Of a stretch of DNA of 8,870 bases, positions 1 through 7,392 are shown piece after piece. Below the pieces are notes generated by a model. The model ran no database searches, was not told the origin of the DNA, and saw nothing but the letters and a program-made list of their open reading frames with translations. Positions within the stretch are counted from its first letter, which is position 1, and every line of letters begins with the position of its first letter. Origin of the DNA: an uncultured Bacteroidales bacterium. Its GTDB lineage: Bacteria > Bacteroidota > Bacteroidia > Bacteroidales > Muribaculaceae. The translations under genes and the position numbers were made by a program. The stretch spans positions 1-8,870 of the forward strand of contig USIN01000061.1 in NCBI GenBank assembly GCA_900554715.1, given 5' to 3'.

Positions 1-211
1 GTGTAACATGGCAATTGCCGCAAGTGAGCCGCGTAGCGGCGGCACTGACTAAAGCGCGGCCTCGCTCGCCTCTTCGAGGCCGAGTTATCAAATTTGTCCT
101 TGTGCCGGCGGCTTGCCGCCGTATGGAACTACGGCTCCAGGCTTCGGCATGCGCGGTGCGATGACTGATGCTTTGCGTTTGAAAAACGCATATTATTCCA
201 GACTAATGTTG
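1..211. other. Gene-free leader region with three GC-rich inverted repeats
   Basis: No open frame here looks coding. Three short perfect inverted repeats are visible: GCCGC/GCGGC at 28-40 with a 3-base loop, CGGCCTCG/CGAGGCCG at 57-82 with a 10-base loop, and CGGCGG/CCGCCG at 106-121 with a CTTG loop. None is followed by a T-run on either strand, so they do not look like ordinary rho-independent terminators. They may be REP-like palindromes or part of a structured RNA; the sequence alone does not decide. On the minus strand an ATG at 9-7 runs off the window edge after three codons and cannot be assessed. Confidence 0.5.
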
Positions 212-220
212 TAACTTTGC
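212..220 (+). promoter_or_regulatory. Bacteroidota-type -7 box upstream of the ECF sigma gene
   Basis: TAACTTTGC matches the Bacteroidota housekeeping -7 consensus TAnnTTTG and is followed only six bases later by the ATG of the sigma gene. The -33 element is poor: the nearest TTTG (178-181) is 30 bases upstream of the box, longer than the usual spacing of about 20. If the box is used, transcription would start at or within a few bases of the start codon. Confidence 0.6.
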
Positions 221-226
221 GGGGTG

Positions 227-733
227 ATGACAAGCCGCGAGTTTGAAATATGGTTCAAGCGCCTCTATCTGCCTCTGTCAATGTATGCTTTGCGTCTGTG
301 CGGCGACACTGATGATGCCGAAGACGCCGTGCAGGAGGCTTTTGCCCGTGTGTGGCAGTTGCTGTCGCAGGGTGTCGTCATCGCCGATATGAAGCCCTAT
401 ATGTATCGTGCTGTCCATAATGAGGTCATAAGTCGGGCGGGTGCTAAAGTGCAGCAGCAGAGTCTTGACGAGACGCCTGACGTCAGCGACGAGACGATTT
501 CGACCTCCGAACGCGATGCTGCTCTGTGGCGTGCTGTCGACGCTCTGCCTCCGCGTTGCCGCGAGGTGTTTCTGATGAGCAAGCGCGACGGTTTTTCAAA
601 CAGCGAGATTGCCGAAGAACTCGGTATTTCGGTGAAGACTGTCGAAAATCAGATGACGAAGGCTTACAGGCAGTTGCGTGACGCTCTTGCGCCGATGGCA
701 GGCCGAAAAGTCTTTTTTCTGCCTTTTCTTTGA
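227..733 (+). CDS. ECF-type RNA polymerase sigma factor (RpoE/FecI-like)
   Basis: A 168-residue extracytoplasmic-function sigma factor, which would direct core RNA polymerase to a small regulon, most likely the receptor operon downstream. Region 2 spans about residues 5-70 and includes the acidic DDAEDAVQEAFARVWQ segment (29-44) typical of region 2.2. Region 4 spans about 103-155, with the helix-turn-helix EIAEELGISVKTVENQ at 127-142. Length and layout are normal for the family. ATG 227 was chosen over GTG 224, which adds one residue. There is no Shine-Dalgarno site and a -7 box ends only six bases upstream, so the message may be leaderless. The protein ends in a short hydrophobic tail (VFFLPFL). 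The next gene, 81 bases on, is its probable anti-sigma factor. Confidence 0.93.
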   Translation: MTSREFEIWFKRLYLPLSMYALRLCGDTDDAEDAVQEAFARVWQLLSQGVVIADMKPYMYRAVHNEVISRAGAKVQQQSLDETPDVSDETISTSERDAALWRAVDALPPRCREVFLMSKRDGFSNSEIAEELGISVKTVENQMTKAYRQLRDALAPMAGRKVFFLPFL

Positions 734-762
734 TTATTTTTCATAAAAATCGAAACGGGATA

Positions 763-789
763 GGGGTTTTTGCGGGGTAGACTGTCATA
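763..789 (+). promoter_or_regulatory. Candidate ECF-dependent promoter of the receptor operon
   Basis: The sigma/anti-sigma gap contains GGGGT (763-767), then 16 bases, then GTCATA (784-789). This fits the general ECF promoter pattern of a -35 rich in G plus a -10 containing GTC, at the expected spacing. The 8-mer ATAGGGGT occurs twice in the gap, at 760-767 and 787-794, and a third GGGGT lies at 774-778. A start a few bases past 789 would leave roughly 20 bases of leader before ATG 815. The promoter assignment is inference; the motif and repeats are visible. Confidence 0.45.
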
Positions 790-814
790 GGGGTAAAACA
801 TCATCACATTTGCT

Positions 815-1285
815 ATGACAAGTAAAAAAGATTTTGAAGATTCAGCGCAGTTTGTCGCCGAGCATTACCGCCCCGGGGCGTTCTCTGAGCGCCGCGCATG
901 GCAAAGTCTCGGCATTGGTCATGGCGCCATTTGGGGACTCAACCGCCGCGCTGCCGCTGCGGTCATCGTCGGCGCTGTGCTGACAGTGTCGGCCTGTGTG
1001 CTGACTTTCGTTGTGCCGCAGTTTACCGACAGACCGACTGCAGACAAGCCCGGGGTTACTGAAAAAACGGTAGCTCCCGCACATAAGGGCGACGTCAGAA
1101 AGATTGAATTCACCGACGCGCCGCTGAGTGAGGTCATAGCCGAAATCGAGCGAGTCTACGGCGTCACTGTCACAAACCGGCCCGAAGGCGATTACCGCCT
1201 GACACTGAGCTATGAAGGCGATGTCGACAGCCTGGTAGAGACGATAAACCAACTGCTTGATATCAGTCTGACCGTCGAGCGATGA
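815..1285 (+). CDS. Compact FecR-like anti-sigma factor with one TM helix and a DUF4974/STN-like periplasmic domain
   Basis: A 156-residue membrane protein that probably sequesters the adjacent ECF sigma factor. Three parts can be seen: an N-terminal cytoplasmic stretch of about 42 residues, one transmembrane helix at about 44-69 (AAAAVIVGAVLTVSACVLTF), and a periplasmic C-terminal domain at about 94-156 of the DUF4974/STN-like type (IEFTDAPLSEVIAEIERVYG). Typical Bacteroidota FecR proteins are about 300-400 residues and have a beta-rich FecR core between the helix and DUF4974. Here a linker of only about 25 residues fills that place, so the core is missing. Position between the sigma gene and an STN-bearing receptor supports the role. 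The stop overlaps the receptor start in ATGA. Alternative: a regulator with no sigma-binding activity; the short N terminus has no diagnostic motif I can name. Confidence 0.75.
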   Translation: MTSKKDFEDSAQFVAEHYRPGAFSERRAWQSLGIGHGAIWGLNRRAAAAVIVGAVLTVSACVLTFVVPQFTDRPTADKPGVTEKTVAPAHKGDVRKIEFTDAPLSEVIAEIERVYGVTVTNRPEGDYRLTLSYEGDVDSLVETINQLLDISLTVER

Positions 1286-3888
1286 TAGTGATGATAAGAG
1301 TATTAAGAATCATTGTCCTTGCCGCGGCGATAGTCTGCTGGCAGAATGTCGCTGCGGCGAATGTGACGGTCAGAGCGGTGAAGGCCGATGCGGCGACGGT
1401 GTTCGCCCGCATCATGGCTCAGACAGGCCTGAATTTCGTCTATGCCTCTGATCTGCTCAAAGGTGTCGAGGTCAGTGTCGACGCCAAAGACTGTCCGCTC
1501 GAAAAGGTGCTCGACCGTATGTTTGCCGGTCATGGTATCGAATATAAGATAAAGGGTGACAACGTCGTGCTGATGCGGAGCAAGAAACAGCGCCGCCCGA
1601 CGGTGACACTGAGCGGATTTGTCGTCGAGAGCGGTTCGCGCGAGGCTGTCGCGGGCGCAGTCGTCAGAGACAACGCTTCGGGCACGGCGACGACGACCAA
1701 CGCCCAAGGCTTCTATTCGCTGACGGTCGATGCCGGCATGACGACGGTGACCGCTTCATTCCCCGGGCTTAAATCTCTCACTACGGGAGAGACCGACCTG
1801 TCGCGTGACACGACCCTCGACTTCGAGCTGTCTGCATCGACCGAACTTGACGAACTCATTGTCATCGGCTCGCGCAATAATGCCCTAGCAGTCGAGAGCG
1901 CCGAAGTCGGCAGCTACAACCTGTCGCCCGCGGCGATAAAAAACACTCCTGTCGTTTTCGGCGAGGCCGATATCATCAAATCGCTGCAGCTGCAGCCGGG
2001 TGTGTCGGCCGGTGTCGAAGGCTTCGCCGGGATGTATGTCCATGGCGGCAATGCCGACGAGAACCTTTATATGCTCGACAATATACCCCTCTATCAGGTG
2101 AATCATTTCGGAGGCTTGTTTTCGGCCTTCAACACCGAGGCCGTGAGGAATGTCGACTTCTATAAATCATCGTTCCCGGCCCGATATGACGGACGCCTGT
2201 CGTCGTTTATAGATGTGCACACAAAGGACGGTTCGCTCGAATCACACCACGGTTCGGCGCGTCTCGGACTTATCTCAGGGGCGTTCAATATCGACGGTCC
2301 GATAGTCAGAGGCAAAACGTCATATTCGCTGGCTGTGAGACGCTCGTGGTTCGACCTGATTATGGCGCCGATATTTGCGCTGTCAAATATCGACAGTGAT
2401 GATAAACTGACGATGCGGTATGCGTTTACCGATCTCAACGCCAAGCTGACGCATAACTTCTCGCCTCGTTCTCGCGCGTCGCTGACGGTCTACTATGGCG
2501 ACGACATGCTCAAGACACGGTCTAAGTCGACTCTGACCGAGACAACGGTCTACTACGACAACGAGCGAGTAGACATGCGCTGGGGCAACCTCGTGGCGTC
2601 GGCGGGATGGCGTTATGTATTCTCTCCCGTGATTTTCGGCGAGTTCAACGCCGCATACACGCGCTATGCGTCGGCATTGAAACACGACTGGTATGACGAT
2701 TACCGCGAGAACGGCGAAATCATATCGTTTACGCGCGACATCAACCGCTCTGACAATAATATCAGCGACTGGATCGTGAAGGGCGACTTCGACTGGCGTC
2801 CGGCGTCAGACCACCGTGTCACGTTCGGCGGCAGCTATACGCGTCACTCTTTTCTGCCCTCGAAAAGCCGCCGGCGTGTCATCACCGACCGTCTCGAAAC
2901 CTCGTCGGCCGACAGCGCGCTGACCTGCCGTGCCAATGAAGCCAATGTCTATATCAATGACGACTGGCGTGTCAGCGGGCGCCTGCGTCTGAGCGCCGGA
3001 GTGCATTTGAGTCTTTTTGACATCGACGGCCATATCCATACGGGTGTCTCGCCGCGTCTTTCGCTGAGATATAACGTGGCGCAGGATATGTCGCTGAAAC
3101 TGTCATACGCAAGAGCCGTGCAGTATGTCCATCAGCTGACGCAGAGCTATATCTCTCTGCCGACCGATCGCTGGGTGCCGATAACCGGCTCGTTCAAACC
3201 GCAGACGAGCGACAAGATTGCGGCCGGATACTATTGGCTCGTAGGCGGACACTACACTCTCTCAGCCGAGGCCTATTATAAATGGCTCGACAATCTCATC
3301 GACTATCGCGATGACTACTATCTCGCGGCTCCCGACACCGACTGGGCGGCAAGTCTGACGGCAGGCAGGGGCACAGCCCGCGGTCTTGATTTCAGAGCCG
3401 CGAAGGAGGCCGGCCGCTTCACAGGTCATATCGCATACTCGCTGATGTGGGCCGACCGCACATTCGATGCCCGCAACGGCGGACGCACATATCCGGTGCG
3501 TTTCGATAACCGGTACAAAATCAATATCGCTGTCAACTGGCGTGTCAGTGACAAATGGGAAATCAACGCCGCATGGACAGGCATGAGCGGCAACCGGTTC
3601 ACACTGCCGACCGAGGTCTGGCAGTCGCCCGACTTCAACGGCGCAGGAAACGATGTGCCGCTGGTGACATCGCTCAACAACTACCGGCTGCCGTTCTATC
3701 ACCGTCTCGACCTTGGCTTTGTCAGACATACCCGCCGCGGCTTCTGGACATTCAGTTTCTTCAACGCCTATTGCAACATGAATGTCGTCGCAGTGCGCCG
3801 TCACGAGAAAAACAACGGGCGCCGTGTTTTCCAGCAGGTCAGACTTCTGCCAATAATCCCGTCAATATCATATACATGGAAATTCTAA
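1282..3888 (+). CDS. TonB-dependent outer-membrane receptor with STN signalling domain
   Basis: An 868-residue receptor for TonB-energised uptake of an unknown ligand across the outer membrane. In order: signal peptide (about 1-26, ending VAAA), STN domain (about 28-98, ending GDNVVLM), a carboxypeptidase-regulatory-like beta-sandwich (about 108-182, beginning TVTLSGFVVESGS), a TonB-box-like segment (LDELIVIGSR, 189-198), the plug (about 215-316, with VHGGNADENLYMLDNIPL at 253-270) and a beta-barrel to the C terminus, which ends in an aromatic strand (SYTWKF). The STN domain marks a receptor that signals to an anti-sigma factor, as in FecA. ATG 1282 overlaps the anti-sigma stop; ATG 1291 is an alternative giving a slightly shorter signal peptide. 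The next gene overlaps by 13 bases and is the usual DUF4249 partner. I see no feature that identifies the substrate. Confidence 0.95.
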   Translation: MIVMIRVLRIIVLAAAIVCWQNVAAANVTVRAVKADAATVFARIMAQTGLNFVYASDLLKGVEVSVDAKDCPLEKVLDRMFAGHGIEYKIKGDNVVLMRSKKQRRPTVTLSGFVVESGSREAVAGAVVRDNASGTATTTNAQGFYSLTVDAGMTTVTASFPGLKSLTTGETDLSRDTTLDFELSASTELDELIVIGSRNNALAVESAEVGSYNLSPAAIKNTPVVFGEADIIKSLQLQPGVSAGVEGFAGMYVHGGNADENLYMLDNIPLYQVNHFGGLFSAFNTEAVRNVDFYKSSFPARYDGRLSSFIDVHTKDGSLESHHGSARLGLISGAFNIDGPIVRGKTSYSLAVRRSWFDLIMAPIFALSNIDSDDKLTMRYAFTDLNAKLTHNFSPRSRASLTVYYGDDMLKTRSKSTLTETTVYYDNERVDMRWGNLVASAGWRYVFSPVIFGEFNAAYTRYASALKHDWYDDYRENGEIISFTRDINRSDNNISDWIVKGDFDWRPASDHRVTFGGSYTRHSFLPSKSRRRVITDRLETSSADSALTCRANEANVYINDDWRVSGRLRLSAGVHLSLFDIDGHIHTGVSPRLSLRYNVAQDMSLKLSYARAVQYVHQLTQSYISLPTDRWVPITGSFKPQTSDKIAAGYYWLVGGHYTLSAEAYYKWLDNLIDYRDDYYLAAPDTDWAASLTAGRGTARGLDFRAAKEAGRFTGHIAYSLMWADRTFDARNGGRTYPVRFDNRYKINIAVNWRVSDKWEINAAWTGMSGNRFTLPTEVWQSPDFNGAGNDVPLVTSLNNYRLPFYHRLDLGFVRHTRRGFWTFSFFNAYCNMNVVAVRRHEKNNGRRVFQQVRLLPIIPSISYTWKF

Positions 3889-4949
3889 GACGATATATAA
3901 TATCAATTGCGGCGCTGATGACTCTTAGCGGCTGTATGAAAGATTTCGAGCCCGAGACCGACCAAGCGTCGGTGTTGTGTCTCAATGCGATGATTACCGC
4001 CGGCCAACCGTTCGAGCTGTCGGTCACCCACACTTGGCGCTATTCAAAGCCTGTTGCCGATCCGACTGTCGGCGATGCTGCCGTGGCACTGTATGTCAAC
4101 GACGAGTTTATCGAAAATCTTGTTTTTCAGGAGATAATCGAGACAGACCGGTTTACGGGCGAGGAGACGACCCGCCGGGTGTTCAGATCGGTCTATGCAC
4201 CCGCGAGCGGCGACCGTGTGAAAATCACCGCACGTTCAGAACGCTATGGCGAGGCTACGGCTGAGGTCACGGTGCCTGCGCCGCCGACAATCACAGATGT
4301 GACGCATGCGCCGGTTGTGACGTCGGCATGGTTTATGGACAACGGAGACGGCAGCTATGCCGTAGACTTGTCTTTCAGGCTTGACGTCACCCTCGGCATA
4401 GCCGATGTCGACAAGGCTACAAATTATTTTGTCTTCGACTGGGCGAGCCGTTTTCCCGACTATGATGGGACGCATGAGACAGGCCGTAATTTCAGCGTCG
4501 GCAACCTCGACTATGACGCCGAACCGCTCTTCTCGGAGCACATCAGTGCTTTTGAATCAATCATGGGCAGCGACGCGTGGGGCTTCAGTGTCTTCTCTGA
4601 CCGGCGGTTCGCAGGCAAGAGCTATCCTCTGAAAGCCGTTTATAACAACTGTAGTTTTTATTTATGGTCGGGATATGATCCGGCGGAAGACTACTTTCAT
4701 CCGACTGTCGAGGTCTCGGTCGACAATATATCGAAGTCATATTATGACTGGCTCATCTACGACTGGCAGGTCGACAACGGCTTTATCGGCTCGCTCGGCG
4801 ACATAGGTTTTGCCGACGCCATAATCAGCTGCAGCAATGTCTCGACGGGAGCCGGAGTAGTGGCTGCCCGCGCCCGCACGACGCGTGCTGTCGATCTGCA
4901 CGATTTTATAATGGAAACCCTCAATAATCTACAAAATCAAGACAAATGA
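3876..4949 (+). CDS. DUF4249-family lipoprotein, partner of the TonB receptor
   Basis: A 357-residue lipoprotein. The signal peptide ends in a lipobox (LSGC) with Cys20 as the lipidated residue, followed by MKDFEPE; acidic residues at this position are typical of the surface-export signal of Bacteroidota lipoproteins. The body (ASVLCLNAMITAGQPFELSV, then beta-rich repeats and AEVTVPAPPTI) resembles DUF4249 proteins, which are commonly encoded directly after TonB-dependent receptors with a carboxypeptidase-like domain; a ligand-capture role on the cell surface is inferred from that. ATG 3876 was chosen because it yields the lipoprotein signal. The open frame continues upstream to 3555, but that part is a shadow of the receptor gene. 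The start lies inside the last 13 bases of the receptor, and the stop overlaps the next start in ATGA, suggesting translational coupling. Confidence 0.85.
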   Translation: MEILRRYIISIAALMTLSGCMKDFEPETDQASVLCLNAMITAGQPFELSVTHTWRYSKPVADPTVGDAAVALYVNDEFIENLVFQEIIETDRFTGEETTRRVFRSVYAPASGDRVKITARSERYGEATAEVTVPAPPTITDVTHAPVVTSAWFMDNGDGSYAVDLSFRLDVTLGIADVDKATNYFVFDWASRFPDYDGTHETGRNFSVGNLDYDAEPLFSEHISAFESIMGSDAWGFSVFSDRRFAGKSYPLKAVYNNCSFYLWSGYDPAEDYFHPTVEVSVDNISKSYYDWLIYDWQVDNGFIGSLGDIGFADAIISCSNVSTGAGVVAARARTTRAVDLHDFIMETLNNLQNQDK

Positions 4950-5509
4950 AAAAGCTATCATTAAGTATCATCGGCGTCATCTTCCTCTCACTGACCCTGT
5001 CGGCGCGGCAGCCTTCGCGCGGCTACCGCGGTTTCATCGACTTCGCGTGGTCGACATTTTCAGAATCAATCGGCGATGACTGGAAAGTCACGGCAAACCA
5101 CTATGGTCTCTCAACCGTGCACGGTTATCAGATTATTCCCGAACTCTTTGTCGGCGCAGGTTTCGAGCTGGCCAACAATGCCACGGCGTCGTCGGTCTAT
5201 CTGCCTGTTTTCGCCGACGTCAGAACCGACCTGAAATTCGGACGCTTCACGCCTTTCGCCGACATGCGTGTCGGATGGGCGGTATGCAGCGACGGCGGAT
5301 TCAGATTGCAACCTATGGTGGGCTATCGTTTCAACTGGGGGCGTAAGGTCGGTATCAATCTTGCTGTAGGCATGACATTGCAGTGCTACAAAACTTATGA
5401 TTACTCAGACAGCGGCTGGATTGATCCGGACGGATACCAGCATCAAGCTTATCGGGTCGAACACCGCGCTCTCGCCGGCTTCACCCTGCGTCTCGGCTTT
5501 GACTTCTGA
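4946..5509 (+). CDS. Small outer-membrane beta-barrel protein
   Basis: A 187-residue secreted protein with a clear signal peptide (about 1-20, KKLSLSIIGVIFLSLTLSA). The mature part is made of alternating short hydrophobic and polar strands with frequent glycine and aromatic residues (VGAGFELA, FTPFADMRVGWAV, LQPMVGYRFNWG, INLAVGMTL) and ends in an aromatic strand (LRLGFDF), as expected for an 8-strand outer-membrane barrel. It overlaps the DUF4249 gene in ATGA, so it belongs to the same operon and probably accompanies the receptor at the outer membrane. I cannot assign it to a named family with certainty; small barrel proteins of this kind are frequent 3' members of DUF4249 loci. Transport, structural support or ligand binding are all possible. 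Confidence 0.75.
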   Translation: MKKLSLSIIGVIFLSLTLSARQPSRGYRGFIDFAWSTFSESIGDDWKVTANHYGLSTVHGYQIIPELFVGAGFELANNATASSVYLPVFADVRTDLKFGRFTPFADMRVGWAVCSDGGFRLQPMVGYRFNWGRKVGINLAVGMTLQCYKTYDYSDSGWIDPDGYQHQAYRVEHRALAGFTLRLGFDF

Positions 5510-5538
5510 ATAAAACAATCAAATAACAAATATAGATA

Positions 5539-6048
5539 ATGAAATACAAGTTTATCGGGATAAGCGTTATCGCGCTTATCTCAGCCCTCCTTTTGTCTTC
5601 ATGCAGCAAGAATGAATATATACCGCTTGAAGCAGGTACGAAATCGTGCAGAATTGAAATCGAATATGTTAACGCTTTTGGTGAGAGCATTTTAAACGAT
5701 AAGTCGTTCATCAATAAAATTAAAATTGAAGGCGATAATTCGCATACGGTTATCAAGTTTGATATCAAAAACAACCGTTTGTGTTTTGACGCCGATCTAC
5801 CTGACCAAAATGATATGAAATGGTCGAAAGACAAGCGTGAGGCTTCAGGTATTTCAAGGATGACTGTCAGGTTAGGCAGACTGAAAGTATCGCTAAGGTG
5901 CTTCATCAGATATATCGCCAACCGGCCTCCGGCTGTCACGGGCGGTTCGGTTATCCTTGAAGAAGTCGAATACAATGGCCAGACCTATAAACGTAGCGGG
6001 GGAGCCGTGAAAATAAGGGTACAGATAAACAGCGAGCCGAAAGTATAG
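5539..6048 (+). CDS. Hypothetical lipoprotein, family not recognised
   Basis: A 169-residue protein with a lipoprotein signal (ISALLLSSC, Cys22), so it should be lipid-anchored after export. SKNEY follows the cysteine, which is compatible with but not proof of surface exposure. The mature part is lysine-rich and mixed beta-like; I recognise no domain. It begins 29 bases after the barrel gene with an A/T-rich leader (AAATATAGATAATG), in the same direction, and is probably the last gene of the operon. Base composition differs from its neighbours: 5641-5700 is about 33% GC, against about 58% in 5161-5220 of the preceding gene. That suggests recent gain or relaxed constraint. The 3' end is only eight bases before a hairpin terminator serving the convergent gene. 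Confidence 0.7.
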   Translation: MKYKFIGISVIALISALLLSSCSKNEYIPLEAGTKSCRIEIEYVNAFGESILNDKSFINKIKIEGDNSHTVIKFDIKNNRLCFDADLPDQNDMKWSKDKREASGISRMTVRLGRLKVSLRCFIRYIANRPPAVTGGSVILEEVEYNGQTYKRSGGAVKIRVQINSEPKV

Positions 6049-6050
6049 AA

Positions 6051-6094
6051 ATAAAAACGCCATACAATCCGATTCTAAAGGATTATATGGCGTT
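6051..6094 (-). terminator. Rho-independent terminator of the metal permease gene
   Basis: Arms at 6056-6070 and 6080-6094 form a 15-bp stem with a 9-base loop. Read on the minus strand all pairs hold, one of them as a G-U wobble, and the stem is followed by TTTTTATTT. On the plus strand the same position is a C-A mismatch and there is no T-run after the stem. So it mainly ends the minus-strand transcript, 25 bases after the permease stop. It may also slow plus-strand readthrough. Confidence 0.85.
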
Positions 6095-6118
6095 GTATCG
6101 AATACTAATGGGACCTGT

Positions 6119-7354
6119 TCAGGCCATTTCGAAGCCGGCGAGTTCGACGGCCTTGATGATGTCGGCGTCAGAAGCTGTGCCTTCGACATAGGCGATGCCT
6201 TTGGCGAGGTCGACGCTGACCGATGTCACCGAAGGGACGGCGGCTATATGTTTTTCGACTGTGGCCTTGCAGTGACCGCACGACATGCCTTTGATATGAT
6301 ATTCTTTTGTCATGGTTGTGGTGGTTTGTTTTTTGTTGTTGATATAGGTTTTGATTGACGTATAGATGAGCAGACTGACGAGCAGGGCGCTGCATATTGT
6401 CTCGAAGAGTGGGAAAGCGGTGTCATGGCAGTGACCGGAGATGCCTGCGGCAGACGGGATAAACCAGTCGCGCGGCAAGAGAAAATCTATCATCAGACCG
6501 AAGCAGAGGGCTGTGACGATGACCGAGGCGAGATAGATTGCGGTGGCGCGCTTGCCCTGTGTGCGGGAGAGTATTATCACTGATGCAAAGTTTGCGGCCG
6601 GTCCGGCCATGAGCAGCACGAAGGCTGTGCCGGGGGACAGACCTTTGAGCATGAGCGATAGGGCGATGGGTATGGAGCCGGTGGCGCAGATGTACATCGG
6701 CACGGCAATTGCTACCATGACAAGCATGGCTACGACGGGATAGCGGTTGAGCGATAGCAGCAGTTCGTCAGGGACGAAAACCGTTATTATCGCGGCCACT
6801 ATAAGGCCTATGACAAGCCATTTGCCAACGTTGCCGACCATGTCGACAAGGCCGTAGCGCAGTGCTTCGAGGACTTTTGCCGGGAATGAGCGCCGGGTCG
6901 CAGTATCGGCGGCGTCGATGCTGCAGCTGTCGCAGTCGGCTTCGTCTTTGGTGGCGACGTCGACCGCACGGCCGCCGACAGCTGCTCCGACGAGCGCTGC
7001 CACGGGACGCAGTATCGCGAAAGGAAGACCCAGAAGAGAATATGTCGCTGCAATGGAGTCGACACCGGTCTGCGGAGTCGCTATCAGAAACGAGGTCGTG
7101 GCGCCTTTCGAGGCTCCGCGTCGCCGCAGCGACACGGCTGTCGGCAGCACGCCGCATGAACAGAGGGGCAGGGGAATGCCGTAGAGGGCGGCGCGGACGA
7201 CAGGGCCCCAGCCGCGGCCGGCGAGATGGCGGCTCATGGCCTCGGGGCGTATGAAGACGTGAAGAATGCCCGCGATGATGAAGCCCAGAAGTATATAGGG
7301 CGACATCTCGTTGAGTATGGCAAGGAGTGAGTTGAAAAAATGTGTAACGCTCAT
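6119..7354 (-). CDS. Heavy-metal efflux permease (SO_0444/ArsP_1-like) fused to a C-terminal HMA domain
   Basis: A 411-residue inner-membrane permease, probably exporting a soft metal such as copper or zinc. Residues 1-130 hold helices around the conserved motif PLPLCSCGVLPTAVS (61-75, Cys65 and Cys67), characteristic of the permease family I know as ArsP_1 or SO_0444-type Cu/Zn efflux. A cysteine-bearing loop (CDSC, 141-144) and a second membrane block (about 172-295) follow, then a loop with SGHCHD (306-311) and a last helix (about 312-332). Residues 350-411 are a complete HMA domain with GMSCGHC (356-362), the metal-binding CxxC. The linker NNKKQTTTTM reads like a former intergenic sequence, and Met348 could serve as an internal start. 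The upstream co-directed gene is an HMA-AraC regulator, its likely controller. The metal is inferred, not shown. Confidence 0.88.
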   Translation of the reverse strand: MSVTHFFNSLLAILNEMSPYILLGFIIAGILHVFIRPEAMSRHLAGRGWGPVVRAALYGIPLPLCSCGVLPTAVSLRRRGASKGATTSFLIATPQTGVDSIAATYSLLGLPFAILRPVAALVGAAVGGRAVDVATKDEADCDSCSIDAADTATRRSFPAKVLEALRYGLVDMVGNVGKWLVIGLIVAAIITVFVPDELLLSLNRYPVVAMLVMVAIAVPMYICATGSIPIALSLMLKGLSPGTAFVLLMAGPAANFASVIILSRTQGKRATAIYLASVIVTALCFGLMIDFLLPRDWFIPSAAGISGHCHDTAFPLFETICSALLVSLLIYTSIKTYINNKKQTTTTMTKEYHIKGMSCGHCKATVEKHIAAVPSVTSVSVDLAKGIAYVEGTASDADIIKAVELAGFEMA

Positions 7355-7392
7355 ATGTGTTATGCTGTATTTTAGCCGTTTGTTTTACGATG

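Noticed and set aside
805..812. CACATTTG as a housekeeping -7 box for the anti-sigma gene
   Set aside because: The first base deviates from TAnnTTTG, no -33 element lies at normal distance (the TTTTTG at 767-772 is 32 bases upstream), and it would end only two bases before the start codon; the GGGGT/GTC pair fits better.
3262..3804. Long antisense open frame (180 residues) in the receptor gene
   Set aside because: It is fully contained in a well-supported gene on the other strand, has no recognisable domain and reflects codon bias.
3555..3875. N-terminal extension of the DUF4249 reading frame starting inside the receptor gene
   Set aside because: The extension is rich in arginine and proline, lies wholly inside the receptor coding region and would bury the lipoprotein signal; ATG 3876 gives a proper lipobox.
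6862..7254. Plus-strand frame of 130 residues opposite the permease
   Set aside because: Extremely arginine-rich composition, no domain, and it overlaps the conserved PLCSCG region of the real gene.
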